NCBI RefSeq assembly: GCF_052119645.1
Contig: NZ_JBGQOM010000001.1
Location: 62,001 to 126,000 of the forward strand
From: Paraglaciecola sp030730205
GTDB lineage: Bacteria > Pseudomonadota > Gammaproteobacteria > Enterobacterales > Alteromonadaceae
Length of the DNA stretch: 64,000 nt
Reading direction: 5' to 3'
Shown: in pieces, positions 17,349 through 26,727 of the stretch
Layout: each line of letters opens with the position of its first letter
How positions within the stretch are numbered: the stretch's first letter is position 1
The notes under the pieces: generated by a model
Database searches by the model: none
Told to the model about the DNA's origin: nothing
Seen by the model: only the letters and a program-made list of their open reading frames with translations
Made by a program: the position numbers and the translations under genes

Positions 17349-17380
17349 TTGGAGCCTCGCTCCTTTGAGCGAGGCTCCAA
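17349..17380 (+). repeat. 14-bp perfect hairpin between FNT and cyanase genes
   Basis: TTGGAGCCTCGCTC (17349-17362), loop CTTT, GAGCGAGGCTCCAA (17367-17380). It is very stable but has no T-run, so it probably protects or cleaves the mRNA and sets different levels for the two genes rather than stopping transcription. It ends 28 bases before the cyanase start. Confidence 0.7.
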
Positions 17381-17408
17381 AGCAAATAAAACAGCAAAGG
17401 AAAACCTT

Positions 17409-17852
17409 ATGACACGCAACGAAGTGACAGAGCTAATTATTACGCAAAAACTGATGAAACAAGTGACTTGGCCGCAATTAGCCAAAGCCATAGGACAAAG
17501 TAAAGAATGGACAACGGCAGCCCTACTTGGCCAAATGACCCTAAGCGCTGAGCAAGCTACTACAATCGGCGACTTGCTTGAACTTCCGCCACTAGCGGTT
17601 ATTCAGTTGCAAGTCGTGCCCTACAAAGGCTCTTTGCCTACCGCCATACCGAGCGACCCATTAATCTATCGTTTTTACGAACTCATCAGTGTTTATGGCA
17701 GCACATTTAAAGCTCTTATTCATGAAGAATTTGGTGATGGGATTATGAGTGCCATTGATTTTGATATGGACTTACAACGCCTTGCCGATGCAAAAGGCGA
17801 CAGAGTAAAAATAACCCTGTCTGGCAAGTTTTTACCTTATAAAAGTTATTAG
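17409..17852 (+). CDS. cynS: Cyanate hydratase (cyanase)
   Basis: 147 aa. It converts cyanate and bicarbonate to ammonia and two CO2, feeding nitrogen assimilation. The N-terminal helical DNA-binding-like domain (MTRNEVTELIITQKLMK) and the C-terminal catalytic domain are both present. The catalytic Arg and Glu are in LIYRFYELISVYG and the Ser in GIMSAIDFDM, matching the Arg96/Glu99/Ser122 set of the E. coli enzyme. ATG 17409 is preferred to a TTG at 17349, because AAAGGAAAA precedes it and the TTG lies inside the hairpin 17349-17380. It sits between the FNT and kinase/phosphatase genes in the nitrogen-controlled operon. Confidence 0.95.
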   Translation: MTRNEVTELIITQKLMKQVTWPQLAKAIGQSKEWTTAALLGQMTLSAEQATTIGDLLELPPLAVIQLQVVPYKGSLPTAIPSDPLIYRFYELISVYGSTFKALIHEEFGDGIMSAIDFDMDLQRLADAKGDRVKITLSGKFLPYKSY

Positions 17853-17860
17853 CAGTCTGC

Positions 17861-19591
17861 ATGGTTCCTAAATTAACAGTCAGCTCAGGGCAATACTCTG
17901 ATAAAGGGCGTAAGGCAATAAATCAAGACGCCCTGAGTTTTACTGTGCCTAATGATACTCTGCTAAATTCCAAAGGCATTGTATGTGCTATTGCCGATGG
18001 CATTAGCACCAGTTCAGTCAGCCAAGTGGCGAGTCAAGCGGTCACTCAGGGCTTAGCAGAAGACTACTTTTGTAGCGCTGAAACATGGTCAGTGAAAAAG
18101 TCAGGTTTACACGTTATCACCGCGCTAAATGCGTGGCTTTTTTCACAAACTCAAAAAAGCGAATTTCGTTTTGAGCGAGAAAAAGGCTATGTCTGCACCT
18201 TAAGTGCTGTCATTTTAAAATCCACTACGGCCCATTGGTTTCATGTGGGTGACAGCAGAATTTACTTACTACGCAACAACGAGCTAACGCAGCTAACCTG
18301 CGACCACCGCCAGTGGCACAATGAAAAAGACAGTTACTTGAGCCGAGCCATGGGCGTACAATATCAGCTAGAGATTGATTATGGCCAGCTCGCCCTGCAA
18401 GAAAATGACGTGCTATTACTGATGACTGATGGTGTGTATGAATTTGTTAGCGAGCAGCACATCATTGACATAATCACTTACTGTCCAGACTCACCATCTA
18501 CCGCAGCACAGCAGATTGCAGAACTGGCTTATAAACATAATAGTGATGATAATCTAAGCATCCAAGTGGTGTGTATAAACTCGATACCAGAGCTTTCGGT
18601 AAACGACAAACTACACGAATTCACCGAGTTGACAAAACCTCCTATTCTGCAGGTCAGAGACGAATTTGACGGCTACCTCATCGTAAAAAATATTCATGCC
18701 AGTAGTCGCAGTCATGTTTACCTTGCTCGGCCATTAGCAAACAAGAAAGGCTCGCCGTTACTGGTACTAAAAACACCTTCTATCGATTTAAGCGATGATG
18801 TGGCTTATCTCGAACGATTTTTACAAGAAGAATGGATTGCTCGGCGCATTAATAATCCTCATGTACTTAAGCCTCACGCACAGTCTAAACAACGACAGTA
18901 CCTGTATACTGTTTTTGAATATGTTGAAGGACAAACTCTTTATCAATGGATGCTGGATAATCCTAGCCCTACTCTTGAAATAGTGCGCGGTATTATCGAG
19001 CAAATAGCCGTAGGCATCAGTGCGTTTCACAGACTTGAGATGCTACACCAAGATCTTAGGCCCCAAAATATCATGATCGATACATCGGGCATGGTAAAAA
19101 TAATTGACTTCGGCTCGACCAAAGTGGCGGGACTTGCAGAAATTAACTCGCCCTTTAATAACCAACTTCTGTTGGGCACCGCTCAATATAGCGCACCGGA
19201 ATACTTCTTAGGTGAGGCAGGTTGCGAGCAATCAGATCAGTTTTCTCTGGCAGTAATTGCCTATCAGATGTTAACAGGCAACTTGCCATATGGCGCAAAA
19301 GTGGCGCAAGCCAATACCCGCGCGGCGCAAAGAAAACTGCGATATCAAAGCGTTTTACACGATGAAAAAGCCATTCCCGCCTGGGTTGACGCCACGTTAA
19401 AAAAAGCCCTGCATCCTAATCCGTTTAATCGTTATCACGAATTATCTGAATTTATTTATGACTTACGTTACCCCAATAAATCTTATCTCGCGAAAACCCG
19501 CCCTCCTTTGGCAGAACGTGACCCTGTTGCGTTTTGGCAATCTGTCAGCCTGATATTGTGCTTAGTGATCATATATTTACTGAGTGTTTAA
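17861..19591 (+). CDS. Bifunctional PP2C phosphatase / Ser-Thr protein kinase, tail-anchored
   Basis: 576 aa. The PP2C domain (about 1-240) keeps the metal Asps: Asp23, Asp46 in IADG, Asp131 in HVGDSR, Asp190 in MTDG and DDN at 229-231. The kinase domain (about 265-540) has Lys304 in VLK, HQDLRPQN (396-403, His-Gln-Asp in place of His-Arg-Asp), DFG at 417-419 and APE at 445-447; a glycine-rich loop is not obvious. A C-terminal membrane helix (about 561-576) anchors it. From general knowledge, this fusion recurs in nitrate-assimilation clusters of gammaproteobacteria; its target is unknown. It starts 8 bases after the cyanase stop. Confidence 0.93.
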   Translation: MVPKLTVSSGQYSDKGRKAINQDALSFTVPNDTLLNSKGIVCAIADGISTSSVSQVASQAVTQGLAEDYFCSAETWSVKKSGLHVITALNAWLFSQTQKSEFRFEREKGYVCTLSAVILKSTTAHWFHVGDSRIYLLRNNELTQLTCDHRQWHNEKDSYLSRAMGVQYQLEIDYGQLALQENDVLLLMTDGVYEFVSEQHIIDIITYCPDSPSTAAQQIAELAYKHNSDDNLSIQVVCINSIPELSVNDKLHEFTELTKPPILQVRDEFDGYLIVKNIHASSRSHVYLARPLANKKGSPLLVLKTPSIDLSDDVAYLERFLQEEWIARRINNPHVLKPHAQSKQRQYLYTVFEYVEGQTLYQWMLDNPSPTLEIVRGIIEQIAVGISAFHRLEMLHQDLRPQNIMIDTSGMVKIIDFGSTKVAGLAEINSPFNNQLLLGTAQYSAPEYFLGEAGCEQSDQFSLAVIAYQMLTGNLPYGAKVAQANTRAAQRKLRYQSVLHDEKAIPAWVDATLKKALHPNPFNRYHELSEFIYDLRYPNKSYLAKTRPPLAERDPVAFWQSVSLILCLVIIYLLSV

Positions 19592-19635
19592 TTGATCTAA
19601 AACAAAAAATATTTGTTAAAAAATAAAATAATGTT

Positions 19636-19654
19636 CTAGTTTTAATCAAACTAG
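19636..19654 (+). terminator. Weak hairpin after the kinase/phosphatase gene
   Basis: CTAGTTT (19636-19642), loop TAATC, AAACTAG (19648-19654), 45 bases after the stop. It is AT-rich with no T-run. It is a possible operon end, but weak. Confidence 0.3.
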
Positions 19655-19830
19655 TATGTGTATGAAAGCGCTTTGTTTTGTGTTTTTAATTAGGCCTTTC
19701 ATTATCGAAGAAGATACGAATTTTATGGCTGACAGAAAGGGCTTAACGACACGCCACAGTCACATCACGAATTCGTACTTTAGGTATATCAGCGCCTTGG
19801 CCTAAACCCTCGATATTGCGGAGTAAACTC

Positions 19831-22056
19831 GTGGCAGAATCTTCAGACCGATTTGAATTTAACGAAGAAAACAACCAAGACGTTGAACTTTCAACAGGTT
19901 TTAAGCAGTGGAAAATCTTAAGCGTTGAAGACAACCAAAATTATCAAGCGGCTCTCACTTCAAGTTTGGCCTCAATCGAGCTTCCAGACGGTGTGGAATT
20001 AACTGTTCTAAAAGCAGCATCCGTTTATGAAGCCTCATCTATTTTAAACGCGCACAAGGATATTGCGCTTATCCTGTTAGATGTCGTTATGGAAGAGGAT
20101 GATTCAGGTTTAAAGCTAGTCAAAATTATCAGAGATGAATTAGCCAATGGCTTAGTCAGAATTGTTTTACTTACCGGTCAACCCGGCTTTGCTCCCGAAA
20201 AAGAAGTGATGAAAGCCTTAGACATTGATGAATATTGGAATAAAGCAGATTTAACCCTTGATAAATTGCATTCCATCGTCAAAAGCAATCTTCGAACTTG
20301 GAATGTATCGTCGCAGCTTGCTGAAGCTAAACAAGGCCTACAACTAGTGTTGGACGCAGCCAAAAGTATTAACAGCCGTTACGACTTACCCTCATTTACT
20401 CGCGCGGTATTAACTGAAATAGGTAATATTATGGGGGTCAAAAAAGGCGGGCTACTGTGTATTGGCAATAATGAAAATCCATACAAAGACACCCATGTAC
20501 TCACTGCATCGGGCTGTTATACCGCCTTTGAGGGCGTGGCTATTACAGATAGTCAACTCGTTGATATTCGTGATGACATCAACCAAGCTTTTGAGCAAAA
20601 ACAACACAAGATTGGCGCTATACGCTCTGTTTTCTATTTCGAAACCAGCCACATTAATGAAAAAGTGTATGTGATAGTTGTCACATCTGACGCTCCTATA
20701 ACCGAGGCCCACATTAATTTGCTAAGAGTCTTTAGTGAGAATATCAGCAGTGGCTTTACCAATATTGCTCTGCTGAACCGGGTAACCGAGCTCGCCTATA
20801 CTCACTTAGACTTGAATATTCCCAACCTAAACTGGCTAAAAAAAGAAATTCAAAACATGAGTATCACGGAGCGCCAAGAAACGCGTTTATTAATGATTGA
20901 AGTGAAATACTTTGATGAAATGAAGTTTACATTTGGCTATGAATTTATTCTCAACTTACTTAAAGCGGTATACCTTGGGTTATGTGCTACTTTCCCGCCC
21001 CCGGCGCGTATTTCCCTATCAGGGCATAAGCATTTCTCAATTCTCATTGCGACCGATATTCCCATTACTCAAGCACTAATTCATGCATTGACCTTCGGTG
21101 AGTTTAAAAAAGACGAAGTCGTGCATTCAACGTCCTTTACCTTATTAGATATGCGCTTAGACTCTGTTCAGTACACGACGCCTGCCAAGCTTATAAGCAC
21201 TGCAGAATCAGTTCTAAAAGAGGCCGTTGTTAATAACCTTAGCTATATCCAAAATACCCAACGACAGATTGATGAAATGTCCCGCCGCTATCATTTAATG
21301 GGAGAACTCCGAAAGGCCATTCGAGAACGTAAATTAACCGTGATGTTACAACCCAAATTAGCACTCAGTAGTAATAAGGTGGTCGGCTTTGAGGCCCTTG
21401 CACGATGGCAGCGCGATGATGGTAGTTTTGTTCGCCCTGATGAATTTATCGCTATTGCTGAAACCTCAGGCCTGATCACTAAGCTCGACACCTTAATAGT
21501 AGAAAAAACCATCGCTGCACTGCAGCACCTCTGCGCCTTGGGCTACCAAATACCGATTGCATTTAACGCCTCGTCTTTTGATTTGTTGCACACAGACTAC
21601 TTCAGTAAAGTGTTCAATTGTTTGTCCCAAGCTGGCGTCTCACCACATTTGTTAGAGCTTGAGGTAACAGAGACTCAAACCATTACCGACTATGAAAAAA
21701 TAAAAGCCACACTGCAAAAGTTTGTCGACTCAGGCATCAAAATTAGTATTGACGATTTTGGCACTGGTTATTCATCACTGTCACGAATATCTAATATCAC
21801 CGCGCATTGCATTAAAATAGATCGCAGTTTTATCAATCAGTTAGAACAAGATGATGTTTCACAACATGTGGTCAATATGATTTTAACCTTAGGTAAAAAG
21901 TGTGATTTCACAATCGTAGCAGAAGGCATTGAAACAGAGTTTCAAAAAAATTGGTTGAGGTCTATGGGCTGCGATATTGGCCAAGGGTATTTGTTTGCAA
22001 AACCGATGTGTTTAGAACATATCGTTAATTGGTTACCCTTACAAAATAACGCTTAG
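19831..22056 (+). CDS. Response regulator with DUF3369, degenerate GGDEF and EAL domains
   Basis: 741 aa from GTG 19831, chosen over an in-frame TTG at 19816 because GGAG lies 8 bases before it. A receiver (about 28-150; Asp84 in LLDVVMEEDDSG, Lys in WNKAD) is followed by DUF3369 (about 165-315). Next comes a GGDEF-like domain whose signature is SGHKHF, so it should be catalytically dead, and then a C-terminal EAL domain (about 490-735) with FEALARW, EVTETQ, DDFGTGYSS, KIDRSF and EGIET. The EAL active-site residues look intact, so it probably hydrolyses c-di-GMP under control of the kinase encoded 12 bases downstream. Confidence 0.93.
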   Translation: MAESSDRFEFNEENNQDVELSTGFKQWKILSVEDNQNYQAALTSSLASIELPDGVELTVLKAASVYEASSILNAHKDIALILLDVVMEEDDSGLKLVKIIRDELANGLVRIVLLTGQPGFAPEKEVMKALDIDEYWNKADLTLDKLHSIVKSNLRTWNVSSQLAEAKQGLQLVLDAAKSINSRYDLPSFTRAVLTEIGNIMGVKKGGLLCIGNNENPYKDTHVLTASGCYTAFEGVAITDSQLVDIRDDINQAFEQKQHKIGAIRSVFYFETSHINEKVYVIVVTSDAPITEAHINLLRVFSENISSGFTNIALLNRVTELAYTHLDLNIPNLNWLKKEIQNMSITERQETRLLMIEVKYFDEMKFTFGYEFILNLLKAVYLGLCATFPPPARISLSGHKHFSILIATDIPITQALIHALTFGEFKKDEVVHSTSFTLLDMRLDSVQYTTPAKLISTAESVLKEAVVNNLSYIQNTQRQIDEMSRRYHLMGELRKAIRERKLTVMLQPKLALSSNKVVGFEALARWQRDDGSFVRPDEFIAIAETSGLITKLDTLIVEKTIAALQHLCALGYQIPIAFNASSFDLLHTDYFSKVFNCLSQAGVSPHLLELEVTETQTITDYEKIKATLQKFVDSGIKISIDDFGTGYSSLSRISNITAHCIKIDRSFINQLEQDDVSQHVVNMILTLGKKCDFTIVAEGIETEFQKNWLRSMGCDIGQGYLFAKPMCLEHIVNWLPLQNNA

Positions 22057-22068
22057 AGTGAGGAAGAA

Positions 22069-23976
22069 ATGGATTTAAGCCTAGAACACTTATTACAACT
22101 AAAACGCCAAAGTGTTTTAAAACACATAGCCGTGTGTATCGTTTCAGCGATTATTGCTTGGCTTGCTTACAGCCTACAATATCAAAATAAAGTCGACGAA
22201 TTAAAAACGCTGCACGATCAAAAATTAATCACCAGTTCAGTGCTGTTTAGCCGAGAACTAGGCAGCATTCGGGATTTTTTGTTACTGATTAAAAACAGCC
22301 CCGCCTTAGCCAAAACGCCAAGCAAAAAACAGGATGAAGTTAATCAAACAACGCAAATCAGCACTTTTTTTCAGCAATTTGGCAAGTCAACAACGAATAT
22401 TGCGCAAATAAGGTGGATTGAAAACAGTGGGCAAGAATTAATTCGGGTTAATTTTAAAGACGGCCTAGCGACGGTGACCCCGAAAGATGAACTGCAAAAC
22501 AAACAAGCTCGCTACTACTTTCAGCAAGGTATTGCTTCTGATTTATCCAGTATTTATTTTTCTCCCATTGACCTGAATGTTGAACACGGCGAAGTGGTTC
22601 TACCCTTTGAACCCACACTCAGAGCAACAATGAGAACCACAGCAGCAACGCATTTAATTGAGGGATTACTGGTTATTAATTTCCGTTTAGATAGCTTATT
22701 TACCACCCTTAAAAATATCAGTGTCGACAAAGCGAATATTCAACTTGTTAATGCTCAGGGTTATTGGTTACTGAATCAACAAGCCGAAAAGGAATGGGGC
22801 TTTGTATTTGATAAACCACAATTAACTTTAGCCGAAGAATCTCCTGTTTTATGGAACGACATAACACAAAACAAAACCGGGGATTTTATTGCAGAGAATA
22901 TTTTAACCAGCTTTGCACATTTAGATTATTTACTTGGATTAGATACCTCAAATGACAACAAGTTAATTATCTACGCCTCAAGTGCACCTGCCTTTTTATC
23001 TGCGGTTAAATTAAACGCCATGTTGTTTTCTTTGTTGTTATTTAGTGCGTTGGCATCTGTGGGCCTTGTATTTAACTGGCGAGCAGCGAGCTATCAATCT
23101 GAACTTATCTCTTTGAGCATTAAACTGCGCGCAGAACAACAAGAGCTAACCCAGGCCAATAAATCTTTGCAACAAAACATCGAACGCCAACAAATATTGC
23201 AAGATGAACTGGTTGAATCAAATAAATTATCAGCGCTAGGTTTAATGGTAGCGGGGGTTGCTCATGAATTGAATACGCCCTTAGGCGGGGCTTTAATTTC
23301 TGTCACTAATGCGGAACATGCCAATGAAAAGCTTAAAAAAGCGATGTTAGAAGGCATCACTAAAACTCAGTTTAATACGAGTATTGGCGTTATTACTGAT
23401 AGCCTACATTTAGCAAGCATCAATTTAGATAAGGCGGTAGAACAAGTAAAACATTTTAAACGCCTTGCTATTGACCGCGTTAGTGCTGACTGCATAGCGT
23501 GTACCATAGATGACATTGTCAGCGACTTACTCATTAGTTTAAGACCAACATTAAAAAAGACACATATTGAAATCAAGGTCAGTATTGAAGAAAACATGAA
23601 ACTGAAAAGTCGACCTGGAACCATTTCTCAGGTCATTGAAAATCTGATTATGAATTGTATTAACCACGCTTTTTCCCCACAAGAACCCGGCATTATCGAA
23701 ATAAAAGCGTATACAACAAGTGAAAATAAAATAGAAATTGTGGTGGCTGATAATGGCAGAGGCATACCACAAGCCTTACAAAGCAAAATTTTTGAGCCCT
23801 TTGTCACCTCAGCACGTAGCAGCGGCAATATCGGTTTGGGGTTGCACATGGTTAACCAGTGGGTGACAAAACTTCTGCTTGGACAATTACGCTTTAGCTC
23901 TGGAAAAAGAGCGCAGGATCTTATGACCACTGAGTTTGTGATTATCATCCCACAAGATATTTCATCCGTAAGATAG
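22069..23976 (+). CDS. Membrane sensor histidine kinase
   Basis: 635 aa. Membrane helix 1 (about 22-38), a periplasmic sensor of about 270 residues (double-Cache-like by length and layout, inferred), membrane helix 2 (about 306-328) and a short coiled coil precede the kinase core. His399 is in GVAHELNTPLGG (HisKA of the NtrB/DctB style). The HATPase keeps the N box ENLIMNCINHAF, DNGRGIP and GLGLHMVNQW. There is no receiver of its own. AGGAAG precedes the start and the gap to the REC-DUF3369-EAL gene is 12 bases, so that protein is the obvious partner. The signal is unknown. Confidence 0.92.
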   Translation: MDLSLEHLLQLKRQSVLKHIAVCIVSAIIAWLAYSLQYQNKVDELKTLHDQKLITSSVLFSRELGSIRDFLLLIKNSPALAKTPSKKQDEVNQTTQISTFFQQFGKSTTNIAQIRWIENSGQELIRVNFKDGLATVTPKDELQNKQARYYFQQGIASDLSSIYFSPIDLNVEHGEVVLPFEPTLRATMRTTAATHLIEGLLVINFRLDSLFTTLKNISVDKANIQLVNAQGYWLLNQQAEKEWGFVFDKPQLTLAEESPVLWNDITQNKTGDFIAENILTSFAHLDYLLGLDTSNDNKLIIYASSAPAFLSAVKLNAMLFSLLLFSALASVGLVFNWRAASYQSELISLSIKLRAEQQELTQANKSLQQNIERQQILQDELVESNKLSALGLMVAGVAHELNTPLGGALISVTNAEHANEKLKKAMLEGITKTQFNTSIGVITDSLHLASINLDKAVEQVKHFKRLAIDRVSADCIACTIDDIVSDLLISLRPTLKKTHIEIKVSIEENMKLKSRPGTISQVIENLIMNCINHAFSPQEPGIIEIKAYTTSENKIEIVVADNGRGIPQALQSKIFEPFVTSARSSGNIGLGLHMVNQWVTKLLLGQLRFSSGKRAQDLMTTEFVIIIPQDISSVR

Positions 23977-24047
23977 TAAAAAGGTAGTGATGATGCGGCT
24001 TGAATACAAGCATTGTGACCCACAAGGACGCACAGCCTACTGTAGCC

Positions 24048-25292
24048 TTACATTTGTAGGGCCAATTCCACGGTTTCTTTACTTGGATAACCATCAGCAA
24101 TTAAGTTTTTAGCACTTTGGAAAGCGCGAACGCCTGTTCGTGTCGCTGGCCCCAAAATGCCGTCAGGCTTGCCAACATCAAAGCCCAGCTCATTAAGCTT
24201 TTGTTGAAACTGCTGCATCTGCGCCAAGGTATATTTTGGTAGGTCAGGCAACGGTTTTGACAAACCAGCACCACCAGCAATTTGATCAGCAAGTTGACCC
24301 ACTGCAATACCGTAATATTCAGAATTATTCCAACGTAAGATGACCTTAAAGTTTTGGTAAGCTAAAAAGGCAGGGCCTTCATGTCCCGCAGGGATTAACA
24401 AGGCTGCGGCAAGATCACTGTTTTCAAGTTGTTTATTTGCCGTTGTGCTTAAGCCTTGCTCACGCCAAAATGACAATGGTTGAGGATTGCTTTTACCCGC
24501 TAGCTGATAGTCAAAGTTGGCTGGCAGTTGTACTTCCCTACCCCAGCGGTACCCAGCTTGCCAACCTAACGCTTTTAAAAAGTTAGCGGCAGATGCGAGA
24601 GCATCTAACTCACTGCTCCATAAATCCATTTTACCGTCACCGTCACCGTCACGGGCATAGGTGAGGTATGCGGTGGGCATAAACTGCGTGTGCCCCATTG
24701 CCCCCGCCCACGAGCCAACCATGTCAATGACATTTAGCTGTTCTCGTTCTAACAAGCGTAAGGCTTGTAATAACTCCGCTGAAAAATACTGACTTCGACG
24801 TTCATCACAGGCTAAGGTGGCTAATGAATCGATGATTGGCATTTTGCCTTTGTAATTGCCAAAATTGGTTTCTAAGCCCCAAAAAGCGACTAAATAATGA
24901 CCTGGAACACCATATTCTTTGCTTAGCTTGGCTAAAAAATCTCGGTGTTTAGCCAGCATTTCTCGCCCTTTGTTAATGCGCCAGTCATTAACACGAGCAG
25001 AATAATAGCCAGGAAAGGTTTGCACAAATTCGGGTTGATTGCGGTCATATTCCAAAATTTTCGCCAGATGGCGCGCTTGCCCCAAAACCTGCTCTACGGT
25101 ATTGGCTGAAATGCCTGACTTTAGAGCCCGTTGCTGCAACCCCACCACACATTGTGCAAAGCTTTGCGGTTCAACTGGTGTTTCAGGTTGATTGCTGCTT
25201 ACGGGCTCTTGCGCCAATAAGGGCGTGGCAATAAAGCACAACAAAAAGGTACTGTACGAAATAATACGGTGAAGCGAAGGAATCAATGGCAT
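24048..25292 (-). CDS. Lytic murein transglycosylase (MltB type) with peptidoglycan-binding domain
   Basis: 414 aa. Start at ATG 25292 because AAGGTA lies just upstream and it gives a proper signal peptide (ISYSTFLLCFIATPLLAQ, cleavage near AQE). The SLT_2 catalytic domain has the active-site Glu in FWGLETNFGNYKG (about residue 141) and the family motif AGAMGHTQFMPT. A DGDGDGK stretch follows. A C-terminal peptidoglycan-binding domain (about 348-412, LNELGFDVGKPDGILGPATR) targets it to the wall. It cleaves glycan strands with formation of 1,6-anhydro ends. It has no lipobox, so it is probably a soluble periplasmic form. Confidence 0.93.
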   Translation of the reverse strand: MPLIPSLHRIISYSTFLLCFIATPLLAQEPVSSNQPETPVEPQSFAQCVVGLQQRALKSGISANTVEQVLGQARHLAKILEYDRNQPEFVQTFPGYYSARVNDWRINKGREMLAKHRDFLAKLSKEYGVPGHYLVAFWGLETNFGNYKGKMPIIDSLATLACDERRSQYFSAELLQALRLLEREQLNVIDMVGSWAGAMGHTQFMPTAYLTYARDGDGDGKMDLWSSELDALASAANFLKALGWQAGYRWGREVQLPANFDYQLAGKSNPQPLSFWREQGLSTTANKQLENSDLAAALLIPAGHEGPAFLAYQNFKVILRWNNSEYYGIAVGQLADQIAGGAGLSKPLPDLPKYTLAQMQQFQQKLNELGFDVGKPDGILGPATRTGVRAFQSAKNLIADGYPSKETVELALQM

Positions 25293-25415
25293 AAGTACCT
25301 TACTCAAAAAATAATAAAAACATGCTAACGAAAGCGATGAAAATAAGCAGCAGGATAATTGAAATAAAGTGTTACCCGCCTGCACCGCTGCAAACAGCGG
25401 ATTTTGGTAGTCAGG

Positions 25416-26117
25416 CTAAAAGGTCAATTTACCCCGTTTTTGTCCGTACCTGACTAAACGATAACTCATTAGCGCCCATATACTTCCTGCACACCAACCT
25501 GCTAGTACATCACTTGGCCAATGGACGCCAAGATACACACGACTTAAGCCAATTGAAGCAACCACCAACAGCGCACTGGCCATGATGAGTAACTTTAGGC
25601 TTCGCCTAAACTGACTACGAGCATAAATCGCCGCAAGAGTGACATACACCAAGGCCGACATCATAGAATGTCCACTGGGGAAACTACTGGTGTACACATA
25701 ACTACCATGAGGAACTAAGTCTGGTCGAGGCCGAGAAAAACCATATTTTAACAGGCTGCTACATATCATGCCCGACACAATCATCACAGCGACCAAAAAC
25801 GCCATGTGTCGATGTTTTTGCAAATACAGGTACATGACGGTAAATAAAGCAATGAAACTCAGAATACCGGTACCTCCAAGCGCGGTGATGTCGCGCATTA
25901 ACTCTTCAAACCAATAGGGTCCAAGTGGATCAGATAAATCAGCAGGGTTGCGCATCGCTAAAATAATATTGCGATCAAATGCCATGGTATCGCCAGCTAA
26001 GACACGCAAGGCCAGCTCAATAAAAAGTATGGCTAATACGGCACCTAAGCCTAACCACATCAAGCTTGTTGGTTTCGCTAGTGCAGAGGAGAAAAAATTC
26101 GAGTTTGTTACTTTCAC
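25416..26117 (-). CDS. PAP2 superfamily membrane phosphatase
   Basis: 233 aa with about five or six membrane segments. The three phosphatase motifs are intact: KYGFSRPRPDL (KxxxxxxRP), FPSGHS (PSGH) and SRVYLGVHWPSDVLAG (SRxxxxxHxxxD). Such enzymes remove phosphate from undecaprenyl pyrophosphate, phosphatidylglycerol phosphate or lipid A; the substrate is not fixed by sequence. GTG 26117 is supported by AAGGAA five bases upstream. It starts 20 bases after the peptide deformylase gene, on the same strand. Confidence 0.9.
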   Translation of the reverse strand: MKVTNSNFFSSALAKPTSLMWLGLGAVLAILFIELALRVLAGDTMAFDRNIILAMRNPADLSDPLGPYWFEELMRDITALGGTGILSFIALFTVMYLYLQKHRHMAFLVAVMIVSGMICSSLLKYGFSRPRPDLVPHGSYVYTSSFPSGHSMMSALVYVTLAAIYARSQFRRSLKLLIMASALLVVASIGLSRVYLGVHWPSDVLAGWCAGSIWALMSYRLVRYGQKRGKLTF

Positions 26118-26137
26118 GCTGTTCCTTAGACTTTATG

Positions 26138-26668
26138 TTACAGAGCGCCTTGCTCCAAGGCATGTAACCATACCTCATTCGCCATAATGTGGGCATTAGA
26201 TTGAATATGGTCTAACCAGGTGAGACCAATTAAGTGATCATATTCATGTAAAAACACTCTAGCAACAAAGCCGTCAAAACGCGCTTTGTGCTCACCACCA
26301 TCGATGGTTTGATAGGCAATTTCAACCCAGTCTGGCCGCTCAATTTTGCCTCGTAGCGCAGGGACAGACAAGCATCCCTCCCACTCCCATACTTTGTTCT
26401 CACTTTGCTTTAATATAATGGGATTGATTAATAGAACGGGATCCATTTGCGGTGCATTGGGATAACGCACATTAGGCCGTGAGGCAATAATCATGATTGC
26501 TCTTGGGTCAAACACTTGTGGGGCAGCAATACCAATGCCATTGGCCTCTAACATGCTATTGAGCATGGCATCAGCAAACAGTTTGAGCTCTGCCCCGCCA
26601 AGCTCATCTGTTGTCACTTTACGAGCCGGGGTGCGAAGAATGGCTTCACCGATTTGGGCTATTTTCAT
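26138..26668 (-). CDS. def: Peptide deformylase
   Basis: 176 aa metal-dependent enzyme removing the formyl group from new proteins. All three motifs are seen: GIGIAAPQV (GxGxAAxQ, near residue 44), EGCLSVP with the metal Cys, and LHEYDHLIG (HExDH) with two metal His and the catalytic Glu. It is not next to fmt, so it is probably a second deformylase of the genome (inference). It is followed by the PAP2 gene. The ABC exporter gene lies upstream on the same strand, 59 bases away. Confidence 0.95.
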   Translation of the reverse strand: MKIAQIGEAILRTPARKVTTDELGGAELKLFADAMLNSMLEANGIGIAAPQVFDPRAIMIIASRPNVRYPNAPQMDPVLLINPIILKQSENKVWEWEGCLSVPALRGKIERPDWVEIAYQTIDGGEHKARFDGFVARVFLHEYDHLIGLTWLDHIQSNAHIMANEVWLHALEQGAL

Positions 26669-26727
26669 GGATTATCTCTTCTTAAAACAAAACGCAGTCT
26701 TCGGTTGACTTGCCAGTAACTCAAATA

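Noticed and set aside
17349..17408. Cyanase start at TTG 17349
   Set aside because: The extra 20 codons coincide with a perfect hairpin, and ATG 17409 has a good ribosome site and the normal N-terminus.
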